Below the pieces are notes generated by a model, which was not told where the DNA came from, ran no database searches, and saw nothing but the letters and a program-made list of their open reading frames with translations. 54,530 nucleotides of DNA from Aeromonas aquatica. GTDB taxonomy: Bacteria > Pseudomonadota > Gammaproteobacteria > Enterobacterales > Aeromonadaceae. The stretch is from contig NZ_JRGL01000126.1 of assembly GCF_000764655.1 (NCBI RefSeq), positions 1 to 54,530 on the forward strand, read 5' to 3'. Below, in pieces: positions 9,201-17,767 of the stretch (positions are counted from its first letter, which is position 1; each line of letters begins with the position of its first letter). Made by a program: the position numbers and the translations under genes.

Positions 9201-11075
9201 GAACGGCTGCTCGCCGCGCAGCAGCATGGAGAAGTCGAGGATCCAGAACACCTCGCCGGTGGGAGTCCGTACCTGGTACGGAGTCTCGCCGATGACCCTC
9301 AGTCCCATGTTTTCCAGCATGGGCAGGACATCGGAGAGATGGATGGGCTCGGTGCGGTGGAATAGCTTGAGACGCACCCGGCGATCGTTCTCCTCCTCCT
9401 GGGCACGGTAGAACAACATACCGAGCGGCTCGGCTTCGCTGAGACCATCCAGCGCCATGATGTCCGCCACGGCAGAGCCCGGCAGCACGTCTTCTTTATA
9501 GGCGCGGGGGAAGGCGGTGCTGAAGCGACGGCGCAGGGCGTTGCCACGGGCTTCCCCATAGTGGGAGAGCAGCACTGAGTCGAGTCGGTCGTCCCAGCTA
9601 CGGGCGGCTTCAATGAGGTTGTTCTGTACTTCGTTCACATCGACATCCACGTTGTTATTGTTGACCCGCACTATGTAGTGGGTCCGGGCCAGCACGCCTT
9701 CGGAGAAGTAGACGTTGAATTCCACATCAAAGCTGCTGCCAAAATATTGCTGCAGGATCTGCTGGGTCTTGACCCGCAGCGCCGTGTTGTAGCGCTCCTT
9801 GGTGACATAGACCATGCAGGAGAAGAAGCGGCCATAGACATCCCGGCGCACGAACAGGCGCAGCATGTCGCGCTCCTGCATCTCCAGCACCCCGAGACCG
9901 GTGGCCAGCAGCTCCTCTTCCCGGGCCTGGATCAGCTCATCGCGCGGGTAGGTTTCCAGCACGTTCAGCAGCGCCTTGTAGGCGTGGGAGCCCTTCTCGT
10001 GACCGGAGGCGGCCATGATGCGCTCGAGACGGTGGCTGATGAGCGGGATCTGGGTGGCACTGGTGTTGTAGATGGAAGAGGCGTAGAGACCGATGAAGCG
10101 ATCCTCCCCCACCACCTTGCCGTGCTCGTCGAAGCGCTTGATGCCGATGTAGTCCACATAGGCCGGGCGGTGCACGCGGGCCTTGCTGTTGGATTTGGTC
10201 AGGATCAGCAGATCCGAGCTCAGGGCCGCGTGGCGGGCGCTGGCGGGCATGTTGCCCAGGCGCTGGCCCTCGTCCTTGATGGAGTTCTTCATCAGGCCGA
10301 GGCTAGACTCCGCCAGCGGCAGGATCTCGTGATCCCCTTCCACCGCCTTGACGTCATAACGGCGATAGCCCATCAGGGTGAAGTTGTTGGCCGCCACCCA
10401 TTTGAGGAAGGCGACGCTGGAGTCCACCTCGGCCTGGCTGACCGGGTTCTTGCGCCTCGGCAGCTCGTCGATGATCTCGTTGAGACGGGCCAGCATCGGC
10501 TGCCAGTCCCCCACCGCCAGCGCCACTTCACCGGCCACCGAGTTCAATTCGGCGGTCAGCGCCTCCATCTCTTCTTCACTGGTGAGATGGTCGATCTCGA
10601 TGAGGAAGGCGGTCTCCACCGAGGTCTGTCCATCGGTGTTGTCGAGATCCAGGATGGCGCCTATCTTGCCTTCATCGCCACGAATGAGGTGCAGCGGTTG
10701 ATGCAGCATCATGTGGGCGGTGATGCCCCGGCGTTTGAGGGCCATGCGAATGGAGTCCACCAGGAAGGGGGAATCCTGCAGAATGATTTCGACAATGGTG
10801 TGGGGAGATTGCCATCCGTGGCGGGTCAGCTCGGGGTTGTAGACCCGGATATAGGGCTCCGTGCCGGTGCGCAGGTTGAGCGCATTCCACAGGCTCAGCG
10901 CCGCCCCGTAGAGATCGCTGTCATTGCGATCGTGCAGATCGGTGCTGGCCATGTTGCCGTAGAACTTGGCAACGAAGCACTCGACCAGAGAAGCACTCTT
11001 CTTGGGCAACTTTTGGTGGATCAGGCTGAGAACGTTTTCGAGCAGAACTGAGGTAGGGGCGTCTTTCAATGCCAT
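6234..11075 (-). CDS. gdhB: NAD-specific glutamate dehydrogenase, large type
   Basis: A 1613-residue catabolic enzyme that deaminates glutamate to 2-oxoglutarate and ammonia with NAD. It belongs to the 180-kDa class known from Pseudomonas, Vibrio and Shewanella, far larger than the 450-residue hexameric enzymes. The long N-terminal region contains ACT-like regulatory segments. The catalytic core includes GGLRWSDRKEDFRTEVLGL and the Rossmann part near GNGMLLSAHTRLVGAFNHM. The C-terminal helical region (NLVAAETQLELMFYSRRIV) is typical of the family. AAGGA lies eight bases before the ATG. The gene is flanked by a terminator downstream and by 274 bases upstream that contain a 23-bp palindrome, and is probably a single transcription unit. 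Confidence 0.95.
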   Translation of the reverse strand: MALKDAPTSVLLENVLSLIHQKLPKKSASLVECFVAKFYGNMASTDLHDRNDSDLYGAALSLWNALNLRTGTEPYIRVYNPELTRHGWQSPHTIVEIILQDSPFLVDSIRMALKRRGITAHMMLHQPLHLIRGDEGKIGAILDLDNTDGQTSVETAFLIEIDHLTSEEEMEALTAELNSVAGEVALAVGDWQPMLARLNEIIDELPRRKNPVSQAEVDSSVAFLKWVAANNFTLMGYRRYDVKAVEGDHEILPLAESSLGLMKNSIKDEGQRLGNMPASARHAALSSDLLILTKSNSKARVHRPAYVDYIGIKRFDEHGKVVGEDRFIGLYASSIYNTSATQIPLISHRLERIMAASGHEKGSHAYKALLNVLETYPRDELIQAREEELLATGLGVLEMQERDMLRLFVRRDVYGRFFSCMVYVTKERYNTALRVKTQQILQQYFGSSFDVEFNVYFSEGVLARTHYIVRVNNNNVDVDVNEVQNNLIEAARSWDDRLDSVLLSHYGEARGNALRRRFSTAFPRAYKEDVLPGSAVADIMALDGLSEAEPLGMLFYRAQEEENDRRVRLKLFHRTEPIHLSDVLPMLENMGLRVIGETPYQVRTPTGEVFWILDFSMLLRGEQPFSLAQSQQRFQQAFAAIWNKTLEDDGFNRLVLGAGLCGRQVSVLRAYAKYMRQTGVSFSQSYIEETLTRYPDIAQLLFTLFDLRLNPAVKQDAKAQTKLHEQLAAKLDQVANLDDDRIIRRYMEMIDATLRTNFYQLDNEGQIKPYISFKLAPSSITDMPLPLPKFEIFVYSPRVEGVHLRWGKVARGGLRWSDRKEDFRTEVLGLVKAQQVKNTVIVPVGAKGCFYCKQMPVGAPRAVIQEEGKACYRLFIRGLLDVTDNIIAGEVIPPRDVVRHDEDDYYLVVAADKGTATFSDIANELSHEYGHWLGDAFASGGSVGYDHKKMAITARGAWESVKRHFREVGLNCQTTDFTCVGIGDMAGDVFGNGMLLSAHTRLVGAFNHMHIFIDPTPDAAKSVVERQRLFDLPGSSWDDYNRELISEGGGIFLRSAKSIKLSPQMQTLLGTDKASMAPNELIKALLCLNVDLLWNGGIGTYVKSARESDADVGDRSNDVLRVNGRDLRARIVGEGGNLGFTQLGRVEYASQGGRINTDFTDNVGGVDCSDNEVNIKILLNQLVAAGDMTLKQRNQMLYEMTDAVAQVVITNAYRQSQSISVTAFRGAEQLKEQQRFIQGLEREGKLDRALEFLPSDEELSERMAAGQGLTRPELAVLVAYGKMVLKEQLNCPEVTDEPFLANMLVTSFPAQLQQRFGAELAQHPLRSEIIATRVANMLVNDMGLNFASRMKDETGASVAEVACCFAMAREVFGLNQLWRDIEGCDNLVAAETQLELMFYSRRIVRRATRWFLRARNRSWSISENIAFFRPAFETLGTHLYEVMDESEVAEHQQKVADLVAKQVPEHIARQVAHMSSLFSSLDLAQIAAEHKTDILRAANVYYRLGAKLDLHWFLEQINHQPVGNHWQAMARASFREDLDWQQRSLTSVVLEGCKEQGECATILADWISEHEQLLSRWTHMLADFKTTSTHEFAKFSVALRELNLLQLNCRTSI

Positions 11076-11240
11076 TGCTAGTTTCCTTATCGGACGACAT
11101 CACCGACACGGCGGCACCCACCCTGGATGCCCGCCGGTACAGAGTTGCTGCGAAGTGTAATGGCTTGGATCCAGGAAGGCGAGCAAAGGTGCTAACGAGA
11201 TGTTAAAAACAAGGGGCAGATCACGGCTTGGGTTGTGGTA

Positions 11241-11263
11241 AATTTTGCCAAGTTGGCAAAATT
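11241..11263. promoter_or_regulatory. 23-bp palindrome upstream of the glutamate dehydrogenase gene
   Basis: Arms AATTTTGCCAA and TTGGCAAAATT are perfect over 11 bp with a single central base. The site lies 166 bases before the dehydrogenase start and about 87 bases beyond the end of the DUF2835 gene. A one-base loop cannot form a good hairpin, so this looks like a binding site for a dimeric regulator, not a terminator. The regulator is unknown. Confidence 0.55.
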
Positions 11264-11349
11264 CAGAAAATACAACTGGCTTCAAGCGGATTGACCGGAT
11301 AGATAATGACTTTAAGCGGGTATTTACGCGGAAAAATGTGCCGTTTTTG

Positions 11350-11571
11350 TTAATTTATGCGTTTAAGGCTAATGAATCGATGATCGTCCTGAGTTTGAAG
11401 TGAAAAGTAGCCGTATACACCACTCAAAGCGACGAAAGGTCGAATTTTATCCAACCCCAGCTCCAGGGTCAGCCCCTGCTCGGTGCGCACCACCAGCCGC
11501 CTGGCTTGGCCCCGATACATCAGCATGATCTCCTCGTGGCTCAGGGCCAGTCGAAAGGTATATTGCCTCAT
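11350..11571 (-). CDS. DUF2835 family small protein
   Basis: I start at the ATG at 11571 (MRQYTFRLALSHEEIMLMY), which has GAGGAGA eight bases upstream, giving 73 residues. A longer reading from 11604 has no such site. The sequence matches the DUF2835 family: short proteins with a conserved SHEE motif near residue 11, a basic RRLVV segment and a C-terminal LGLDKIRPFVALSGVYGYF region. Function is unknown. From memory, members are often next to pepN, as here, where the gene follows pepN by about 90 bases with a hairpin between them. The acidic-basic pattern and the lack of signal or membrane segments suggest a cytosolic protein. Confidence 0.8.
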   Translation of the reverse strand: MRQYTFRLALSHEEIMLMYRGQARRLVVRTEQGLTLELGLDKIRPFVALSGVYGYFSLQTQDDHRFISLKRIN

Positions 11572-11611
11572 GGTGGATGTCTCCTCGTGCCATGGGGTTG
11601 TCACAATGAAA

Positions 11612-11640
11612 CGGGCAGGAGAGCCTGGCTCCCCTGCCCG
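11612..11640 (-). terminator. Strong hairpin after pepN
   Basis: 14-bp arms (11612-11625 and 11627-11640, CGGGCAGG...CCTGCCCG) with one mismatch. The tract after it on the minus strand is weak (TTTCATTG), so it may be a partial terminator or an mRNA 3'-end stabiliser between pepN and the DUF2835 gene. Confidence 0.55.
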
Positions 11641-11660
11641 CGTTTAAGGCTCGTGGCCTA

Positions 11661-14285
11661 TTACTGCGCCAGCGCCTTGCTTACCTTCTCGAACAGGTCG
11701 CGCGCCAGTCCATCCAGCTTGGCCAGTCGGGTCAGCTCGGCGCGGATCAGCCCCTTGCGCTGCTCGTCCAGCCGTTTGAACTGAATGAGCGGCGTGATGA
11801 GGCGCGATGCCACCTGGGGATTGACCTCGTTGAGCGCGATCAACAGATCGGTCAGGAAGCAGTAGCCGCTGCCGTCCCGGGCGTGGAACTGCACCTGGTT
11901 GCTCATGGCGAAGCTGCCCACCAGGGCCCGCAGCCGGTTCGGGTTGCGGATGCTGAAGGTGGGGTGCGCCATGGCCTGCTTCACCTCGACCAGCACATCG
12001 CTCGCCGGTTTGCTGCCCACCAGTCGCAGCCAGTTGTCCAGCACCAGGCCGTCATGGGCCCATTTGCCCTCGAAGTCGGCCAGGAGCTCGGCGCGGCACG
12101 GTAGCAGATAGCCATTGGCCACCTGTAGCGCCGCCAGGGTGTCGGTCATGTTGTCCGCTGCGGCGTATTGCTCGCGCACCAGGGCATCGGCCTGGGCCGG
12201 GCTCAGGGCCGCCAGATAACCGAGCACCACCCCCTTGAGGGCACGCTTGGCCACATCCTCGTGGATCACCCGATAACCGGTCAGGCGCAGGCTCTGGTAG
12301 GTCGCCGCCAGCCGTGCGCCGAATGCCTCGGCCAGCGCGCCCTGGATGGCGTTACGAACCTGATGGATGGCGTCGATGTCGGCGCAGTCGAACAGCTCGG
12401 CCAGGGTCGCCTCCCCCGGCAACGCCAGGATCTCCGCCTTGAGGGCCGGGTCCAGCGCGGCGTCGTCGAAGATGGCGACGAAGGCGGCCAGCAGGGACTC
12501 GGAGACCCGAACGGCCTGCCCTTGCCCAACCTTCGCCACCCCGGCGATCACCGCCTTGTTGACCAGCATCTGGGCCGCGTCCCAACGGGCGAACTCATTG
12601 CGGGCATGGCGCATCAGGAAGGCCAACGCCTCGTCGCTGTAGTCATAGTGCAGCTTGACCGGGGCACTGAAGTCCCGCAGCAGGGAGGGCACTGGCTTCA
12701 CTGCAACATGGTCGAACACGAAGGTCTGCTCTTCTTCCAGCACGTTCAGCACCTGGCCTATCTTCTCGCCCTGATATTGGAGCGGGATGGCGGCGCCGCG
12801 CTCGTCATACAGCTCGATGTCGAGCGGGATGTGCAGCGGCAGCTTCTGGGGCTGATCCTGGGTCGGCGGGGTGTGCTGGCGCACGTGCAGGCGATAGATA
12901 CCGGTGGCGGCGTCGTATTCGTCGGTCACGGTGAGCTCCGGGGTGCCGGACTGGCTGTACCAGCGACGGAAACGGCCGAGATCGACACCGGAGGCATCCT
13001 CCATCGCCTGCACGAAGTCGTCGCAGGTGGCGGCGGAGCCGTCGTGGCGCTCGAAGTAGAGCTTCATGCCAGCCTGGAAGTTGGCTTCACCCAGCAGGGT
13101 ATGCAGCATGCGAATGACTTCCGAGCCCTTCTCGTAGACGGTCAGGGTGTAGAAGTTGTTCATCTCGATCACCACATCCGGGCGGATGGGGTGCGCCATG
13201 GGGCCGGCATCTTCGGCAAACTGCGGGCCGCGCACGGTGCGCACGTTGTTGATGCGGTTGACCCCGCGCGAGCCCAGATCGGAGGAGAACTCCTGATCCC
13301 GGAACACGGTCAGCCCCTCTTTCAGACTGAGCTGGAACCAGTCGCGGCAGGTGACGCGGTTGCCGGTCCAGTTGTGGAAGTATTCGTGGGCGATGACCCG
13401 CTCGATGCCGTGGTAGTCGCCGTCGGTGGCGGTGGCGGGGTTGGCCAGCACGAACTTGGAGTTGAAGATGTTCAGCCCCTTGTTCTCCATGGCACCCATG
13501 TTGAAGAAGTCCACCGCGACGATCATATAGATGTCGAGATCGTACTCGAGGCCGAAGCGCTGCTCATCCCAGCGCATGGCGTTGATCAGGCTCTCCATGG
13601 CGAAGCCGGCGCGATCCAGGTTGCCTCTATCCACGAAGATCTCGAGGGCCACCTCGCGGCCGCTCTTGGTGTGGTAGCTGCTGCGCTCCACGTCGAAGTC
13701 ACCGGCCACCAGAGCAAAAAGATAGCTCGGCTTGGGGAAGGGATCCTGCCACTGCACGAAGTGGCGGCCGCCGTCCAGATCGCCGCTCGCCACCTTGTTG
13801 CCGTTGGAGAGCAGGAAGGAATACTTGGCTTTGTCGGCGCTGATGCGGGTGCTGTAACGGGCCAGGATGTCGGGCCTGTCCAGGTAATAGGTGATGCGAC
13901 GGAAACCTTCGGCCTCGCACTGGGTGCAGTAGGCGTCGCCGGACTTGTAGAGCCCCTCGAGCGCCGTGTTGGCGGCGGGATCCAGCAGGGTGACGACGGT
14001 CAGCACGCACTCGGCCGGCAGGTTGAACAGGGTCAGGCTGCTCTCTCCCTGCTCGTACTGGGTGAAGGGCACCCCATCCACGCTGATGCTGTGCAGGGAG
14101 AGTCCCTCGCCATCGAGCACCAGCGGCTCCTTGTGCTCGCCGTTGCGACGCAGGCGGGAGATGGCGGTGACCTGGGTCAGCGGCTCCTGCAGCTGGAAGT
14201 CGAGATCGATGCTGTCGATCCAGTAGAGCGGCGCCCGGTAATCCTGGCGATATTTGGCCGTCATGGCCTGGGAGTGATCGGTCAT
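11661..14285 (-). CDS. pepN: Aminopeptidase N (alanyl aminopeptidase)
   Basis: Zinc metallopeptidase of family M1 that removes N-terminal residues from peptides in the cytosol, finishing ATP-dependent protein degradation. It has 874 residues (E. coli 870). GAMENKGLNIF is the exopeptidase motif. HEYFHNWTGNRVTCRDW holds the HExxH zinc ligands, and the third ligand glutamate lies in LKEGLTVFRDQEF. The opening KYRQDYRAPLYWIDSIDLDF aligns with the E. coli start. The start ATG at 14285 has GGAAGCAG upstream; an internal ATG seven codons later is a possible alternative. A terminator after prc separates it from the upstream gene. Confidence 0.97.
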   Translation of the reverse strand: MTDHSQAMTAKYRQDYRAPLYWIDSIDLDFQLQEPLTQVTAISRLRRNGEHKEPLVLDGEGLSLHSISVDGVPFTQYEQGESSLTLFNLPAECVLTVVTLLDPAANTALEGLYKSGDAYCTQCEAEGFRRITYYLDRPDILARYSTRISADKAKYSFLLSNGNKVASGDLDGGRHFVQWQDPFPKPSYLFALVAGDFDVERSSYHTKSGREVALEIFVDRGNLDRAGFAMESLINAMRWDEQRFGLEYDLDIYMIVAVDFFNMGAMENKGLNIFNSKFVLANPATATDGDYHGIERVIAHEYFHNWTGNRVTCRDWFQLSLKEGLTVFRDQEFSSDLGSRGVNRINNVRTVRGPQFAEDAGPMAHPIRPDVVIEMNNFYTLTVYEKGSEVIRMLHTLLGEANFQAGMKLYFERHDGSAATCDDFVQAMEDASGVDLGRFRRWYSQSGTPELTVTDEYDAATGIYRLHVRQHTPPTQDQPQKLPLHIPLDIELYDERGAAIPLQYQGEKIGQVLNVLEEEQTFVFDHVAVKPVPSLLRDFSAPVKLHYDYSDEALAFLMRHARNEFARWDAAQMLVNKAVIAGVAKVGQGQAVRVSESLLAAFVAIFDDAALDPALKAEILALPGEATLAELFDCADIDAIHQVRNAIQGALAEAFGARLAATYQSLRLTGYRVIHEDVAKRALKGVVLGYLAALSPAQADALVREQYAAADNMTDTLAALQVANGYLLPCRAELLADFEGKWAHDGLVLDNWLRLVGSKPASDVLVEVKQAMAHPTFSIRNPNRLRALVGSFAMSNQVQFHARDGSGYCFLTDLLIALNEVNPQVASRLITPLIQFKRLDEQRKGLIRAELTRLAKLDGLARDLFEKVSKALAQ

Positions 14286-14386
14286 TATTATCTGCTTCCA
14301 CGCGTTGTTATAGACGTGTCAGAGGCTGTCACAACGCTCCGGCAGGGTCAAATAGTTTGCATTCAGTGCCCGGCGCAGACAAAAAG

Positions 14387-14410
14387 AAAGGGCGACCCAA
14401 GTCGCCCTTT
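14387..14410 (-). terminator. Terminator after prc
   Basis: 10-bp perfect arms AAAGGGCGAC/GTCGCCCTTT with a 4-nt loop. On the minus strand a CTTTCTTTTT tract follows, about 25 bases beyond the prc stop. Confidence 0.9.
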
Positions 14411-14433
14411 TCAACACAGATATCTGTGATGTG

Positions 14434-16449
14434 TCAGCTTTTCTTGCTCAGGCCGGCGAGATCCGCCGTGATGTTGGCGGCCTCAACCTGATACTCGTCC
14501 GGTGCCTCAAAATCGGTCGGCAAGGCATCCAGACTCTTCACCGTCGGCTTGCCAAGACGGGTCAGTCGCTCGTTGGCTCGCGCCAGCGCCTTCTCGTCCT
14601 GCTTGGCCTGTTCGGCCAGCCGCTCGGCTTCGTTCAGGGAGACGGACTTCTTGTCCTTGTCCGCCTGATACTCCTTGATGTCCTGCATCACGTAGGCAAA
14701 TTCCGGATCCTTGTTGATCCGCGCCTCGTGATCCGCCTTCAGCTTGGGCAACAGGCTGCTGAAGTCCCCGAGTTTACCGTAGCTGGCCGAGGCGATCTGA
14801 TCCCAGGGCAGCGCGTTGAACTCCTGACTCTCCCCGGTCTCGTCCGACGAGGCGGCCGTGGGGAAACCGATGTCCGGTGCCACGCCCTTGTTCTGGGTGC
14901 TGCCACCGTTGATCCGGTAGAACTTGGCGATGGTGTACTGCACGCTACCCAGCGGCTGCTCGTAGAAGTCGTACACCTTGGCGAGGCTGCGATGCTGCTG
15001 CACCGTGCCCTTGCCGAACGAGTTCTCGCCGAGGATCAGGGCGCGGCCGTAGTCTTGCATGGCGGCGGCGAAGATCTCGGAGGCCGAGGCACTGTATCTG
15101 TCGATCATCACCGACATGGGGCCGCCGTAGTAGACGTTGCCGTCATCGTCGCCATTGACCGTGATACGGCCCATGTGATCACGAATTTGCACCACAGGAC
15201 CGCTGGCGAAGAACAAACCGCTCAGGGCCGAGGCTTCGGTCAGGGCGCCGCCGCCGTTGCCGCGCAGATCGACGATGAGGCCATCGATCTTCTGCTTGTT
15301 GAGGCTGGAGAGCTCCTTGATGGCATCGTCGTGCAGATTGACGTAGAAGCTCGGGATCTCGAGTACCCCTATCTTCTTGCCTTCCGCATTGATCACCTTG
15401 GACTTGGCGGCCCTGTCTTCCAGACGTACCTTGTCACGGGTCAGCTCGATCAGCTCGGTCTTGGCGCTGGCACCCTTGCCGCGCTGGATCTCCAGCTTCA
15501 CCTTGCTGCCTTTGGGACCCTTGATGAGTTCGACCACGTCATCCAGACGCCAGCCGATCACATCGACAATCTTGCCGTCGTCCTGCCCGACCCCGGTGAT
15601 CTTGTCATCGGGTTTGAGGTGATTGGACTTGGCGGCCGGGCCACCAGGCACCAGGGATCGAATGACGGTGAAGTCATCCTCCGCCTGCAGCACGGCCCCT
15701 ATCCCTTCCAGCGAGAGGTTCATCTCGGTGTTGAAGCGATCGGCACTGCGCGGCGACAGATAGCTGGTGTGCGGTTCGATGGCACGGGCGAAGGAGTTCA
15801 TGAAGAGCTGGAACACGTCCTCGCTTTCGGTCTGGGACATCCGCTTGATGGCGTTGTTGTAACGCTTGCCAAGCAGCTCCTTGATCTCGGGCCACTCCTT
15901 GCCGCTGAGCTTGAGGCTCAGGGCGTCGAATTTGACCCGCTGGCGCCACAGCTCGTTGAGCTCGCCCTCGTCCTTGGGCCAGGCAGCCCCTTCCCGATCG
16001 AAGATGTAGTTATCTTTCTGGGTGAAATCGAAGGGAGTGTCGAGCAGTTTAAGGGCGTATTCGAACCGCTCGTAACGCCGCTGCTGACTCAGGTTGAACA
16101 TCTCGTAGGCCGGCGCCAGCCGCCCTCTTTCGAGGTCGGTGTCAAAACCGGTACGGTATTTTTCAAAACGGCTGATGTCAGAGGCCAAAAACAGGTTACG
16201 GCTGAAGTCCAGGTTTTCCAGATACTTGTCGAAGATCACGGAAGAAAAGGCATCATCCAGCTTGAACTGTTTGTAATGAGAGCGGGTAAACAGATTGGCA
16301 ATTCGCTTGCTGGCCGTAGCATGTTGGCTCTCTTGAGCCAACACAGGCAAATCACTTTCCTTGAGCACCGGCTCGATGGCCTGTGCAAGCCCGGCAAGCG
16401 CCAGGCTACAGGCAACGAGGGAAAAACGAATTACGCCATGCTTCAACAT
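14434..16449 (-). CDS. prc: Carboxy-terminal (tail-specific) protease Prc
   Basis: Periplasmic serine protease of family S41 that degrades proteins with nonpolar C-termini, including ssrA-tagged proteins and the Spr/MepS murein hydrolase, and processes FtsI. It has 671 residues (E. coli 682). An N-terminal signal peptide (MLKHGVIRFSLVACSLALAG) is followed by the Prc N-terminal domain, a PDZ domain around residues 245-325 (GIGAVLQAEDDFTVIRSLVP) and the S41 domain. YSASASEIFAAAMQDYG carries the catalytic serine, and GENSFGKGTVQ the lysine. It follows proQ by eight bases, the same order as in E. coli, and probably shares its transcript. Confidence 0.96.
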   Translation of the reverse strand: MLKHGVIRFSLVACSLALAGLAQAIEPVLKESDLPVLAQESQHATASKRIANLFTRSHYKQFKLDDAFSSVIFDKYLENLDFSRNLFLASDISRFEKYRTGFDTDLERGRLAPAYEMFNLSQQRRYERFEYALKLLDTPFDFTQKDNYIFDREGAAWPKDEGELNELWRQRVKFDALSLKLSGKEWPEIKELLGKRYNNAIKRMSQTESEDVFQLFMNSFARAIEPHTSYLSPRSADRFNTEMNLSLEGIGAVLQAEDDFTVIRSLVPGGPAAKSNHLKPDDKITGVGQDDGKIVDVIGWRLDDVVELIKGPKGSKVKLEIQRGKGASAKTELIELTRDKVRLEDRAAKSKVINAEGKKIGVLEIPSFYVNLHDDAIKELSSLNKQKIDGLIVDLRGNGGGALTEASALSGLFFASGPVVQIRDHMGRITVNGDDDGNVYYGGPMSVMIDRYSASASEIFAAAMQDYGRALILGENSFGKGTVQQHRSLAKVYDFYEQPLGSVQYTIAKFYRINGGSTQNKGVAPDIGFPTAASSDETGESQEFNALPWDQIASASYGKLGDFSSLLPKLKADHEARINKDPEFAYVMQDIKEYQADKDKKSVSLNEAERLAEQAKQDEKALARANERLTRLGKPTVKSLDALPTDFEAPDEYQVEAANITADLAGLSKKS

Positions 16450-16457
16450 TTGTCTCC

Positions 16458-17096
16458 TTAGAGAACCAGATGCTCGAACTTGACCCGCAACATCATGCCG
16501 GTCTGCAATTGAACCTGTACGTCATCCTTGGTCACTTCCTTGATGGTCGCAGGCACAGGAGACTTGCCGAGCACCACGCGCACACCCTGATCCACCTTCA
16601 GCGTAGCGGCATCGACTTTCACCAGCGGGGCTTCGGCAACGGGGGCAGCCTTGGGAGCGGCTTTAGGCTTGTCGGAGCGGGCGGCATCGGCCTTGCGCGG
16701 CGCGGGACGGCGCGGCTGCTTGGGCTTGTCTTCCTTTTCCTTGGTATTGGTGCGGCGGCTGGCAAAGACACGTTCTTTGCTCTCTTTGAGCGCCTGCTTG
16801 GCATGTTCGATGTGCTCTTCGGTCAGCACTTCACCCGGATTGCCGTCCAGGTCGACACGGGCCTGGCCAGCCTTGAGGCCATGCAGGTAACGCCAGCTGG
16901 AGGTGTATTGACGCAGAGCAGAGCGCAGCATGGTCTTGGAGACTCTCTCGTCGTCAGCAAGACGCGCGGCCAGATCCTGGAAGATGCCAATCTTGAGTGG
17001 CTTGGCCTCTCCTTCAGCGATGAAGCAGGCCGGGAATTTCTCGACCAGGTAGGCAACGATCTCTTTACTGTTCTTCAGCTTTTCAGTGTTTTCCAT
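16458..17096 (-). CDS. proQ: RNA chaperone ProQ
   Basis: A 212-residue RNA-binding protein of the FinO/ProQ family that binds structured RNA 3' ends and many small RNAs; in E. coli it also affects ProP levels. The FinO domain covers about residues 1-120 ([46 protein letters not shown]). A lysine- and proline-rich linker ([17 protein letters not shown]) and a C-terminal Tudor-like domain ([11 protein letters not shown] type strands, [16 protein letters not shown]) follow. A good promoter lies about 60 bases upstream. Position between msrC and prc is as in E. coli. Confidence 0.97.
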   Translation of the reverse strand: MENTEKLKNSKEIVAYLVEKFPACFIAEGEAKPLKIGIFQDLAARLADDERVSKTMLRSALRQYTSSWRYLHGLKAGQARVDLDGNPGEVLTEEHIEHAKQALKESKERVFASRRTNTKEKEDKPKQPRRPAPRKADAARSDKPKAAPKAAPVAEAPLVKVDAATLKVDQGVRVVLGKSPVPATIKEVTKDDVQVQLQTGMMLRVKFEHLVL

Positions 17097-17145
17097 GTAT
17101 AACCTTGGCTTTCATATAGACGTACGGGGCAACCCCGAACACAAC

Positions 17146-17183
17146 AAAGGCCCTATTATAGAGAGCTTGGGGCCTTTTGCGAA
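17146..17183 (-). promoter_or_regulatory. proQ promoter nested in an inverted repeat (msrC terminator)
   Basis: On the minus strand: -35 TTCGCA (17183-17178), 17-bp spacer, and a perfect -10 TATAAT (17160-17155). The same stretch carries 8-bp arms AAAGGCCC/GGGCCTTT (17170-17177 and 17146-17153) followed by TTTGTTG, which would terminate msrC. The -10 box lies in the loop of the hairpin. Confidence 0.65.
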
Positions 17184-17198
17184 CCATCTAGCAATGAC

Positions 17199-17657
17199 TT
17201 AGAGCATGCTTTCCAAAATTTGCACCGTTTCTTCCAGACCAACGCGGTCTTCGGCGTCGAAACGGTTAAAAATCGGACTATCAATATCCAGCACCCCAAT
17301 GATCTCGCCACCCCGGCGCAGCGGGATCACGATTTCCGAGTTGCTGGCACCGTCACAGGCGATGTGGCCCACGAACTGATGCACATCGTCCACCAGTTGG
17401 GTCTTGCCCTCGGCCACCGCGGTGCCGCAGACGCCCCGGCCCACCGGAATGCGCACACAGGCAGGCTTGCCCTGGAAGGGACCCAGCACCAGAGTATCCC
17501 CTTGCAGCAGGTAAAAGCCGACCCAGTTGATATCGGTCAGCTCCTGATTGAGCAAGGCAGAGAGGTTCGCCAGGGTGGCGATAAGATCCGGCTCCCCTTC
17601 CAGCAGCGCCTGGGCCTGCTGGTTGAGGGTGCGATAAAATGCTTGTTTTTCAATCAT
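17199..17657 (-). CDS. msrC: Free methionine-(R)-sulfoxide reductase (GAF domain)
   Basis: A 152-residue single GAF-domain enzyme (YebR/fRMsr) that reduces free methionine-R-sulfoxide, not protein-bound residues. The three cysteines of the family are present: C67 (KPACVRIPVG), C77 (GRGVCGTA) and C101 (GHIACDGAS). The last two correspond to the E. coli resolving and catalytic residues. The C-terminal region VLDIDSPIFNRFDAED is typical. It lies upstream of proQ-prc as in E. coli, separated by a terminator with the proQ promoter inside. Confidence 0.93.
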   Translation of the reverse strand: MIEKQAFYRTLNQQAQALLEGEPDLIATLANLSALLNQELTDINWVGFYLLQGDTLVLGPFQGKPACVRIPVGRGVCGTAVAEGKTQLVDDVHQFVGHIACDGASNSEIVIPLRRGGEIIGVLDIDSPIFNRFDAEDRVGLEETVQILESML

Positions 17658-17767
17658 GATTAAATGAACTTCACTCCTTGATAATCACTGCAAGGTACCG
17701 TCCTGCCTGAAAAATTCAAATCAAATTTCACTTACTCCCCCCGCTTGGCTCCAAATAATACGCAGAT

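Noticed and set aside
12168..14429. Very long open frames opposite real genes (opposite pepN; also opposite prc at 14431-16461, ccoI at 22376-24577 and rbsA at 31278-33389)
   Set aside because: They lie exactly antisense to well-recognised proteins, show no family features and are common in high-GC coding sequence with strong third-position bias.
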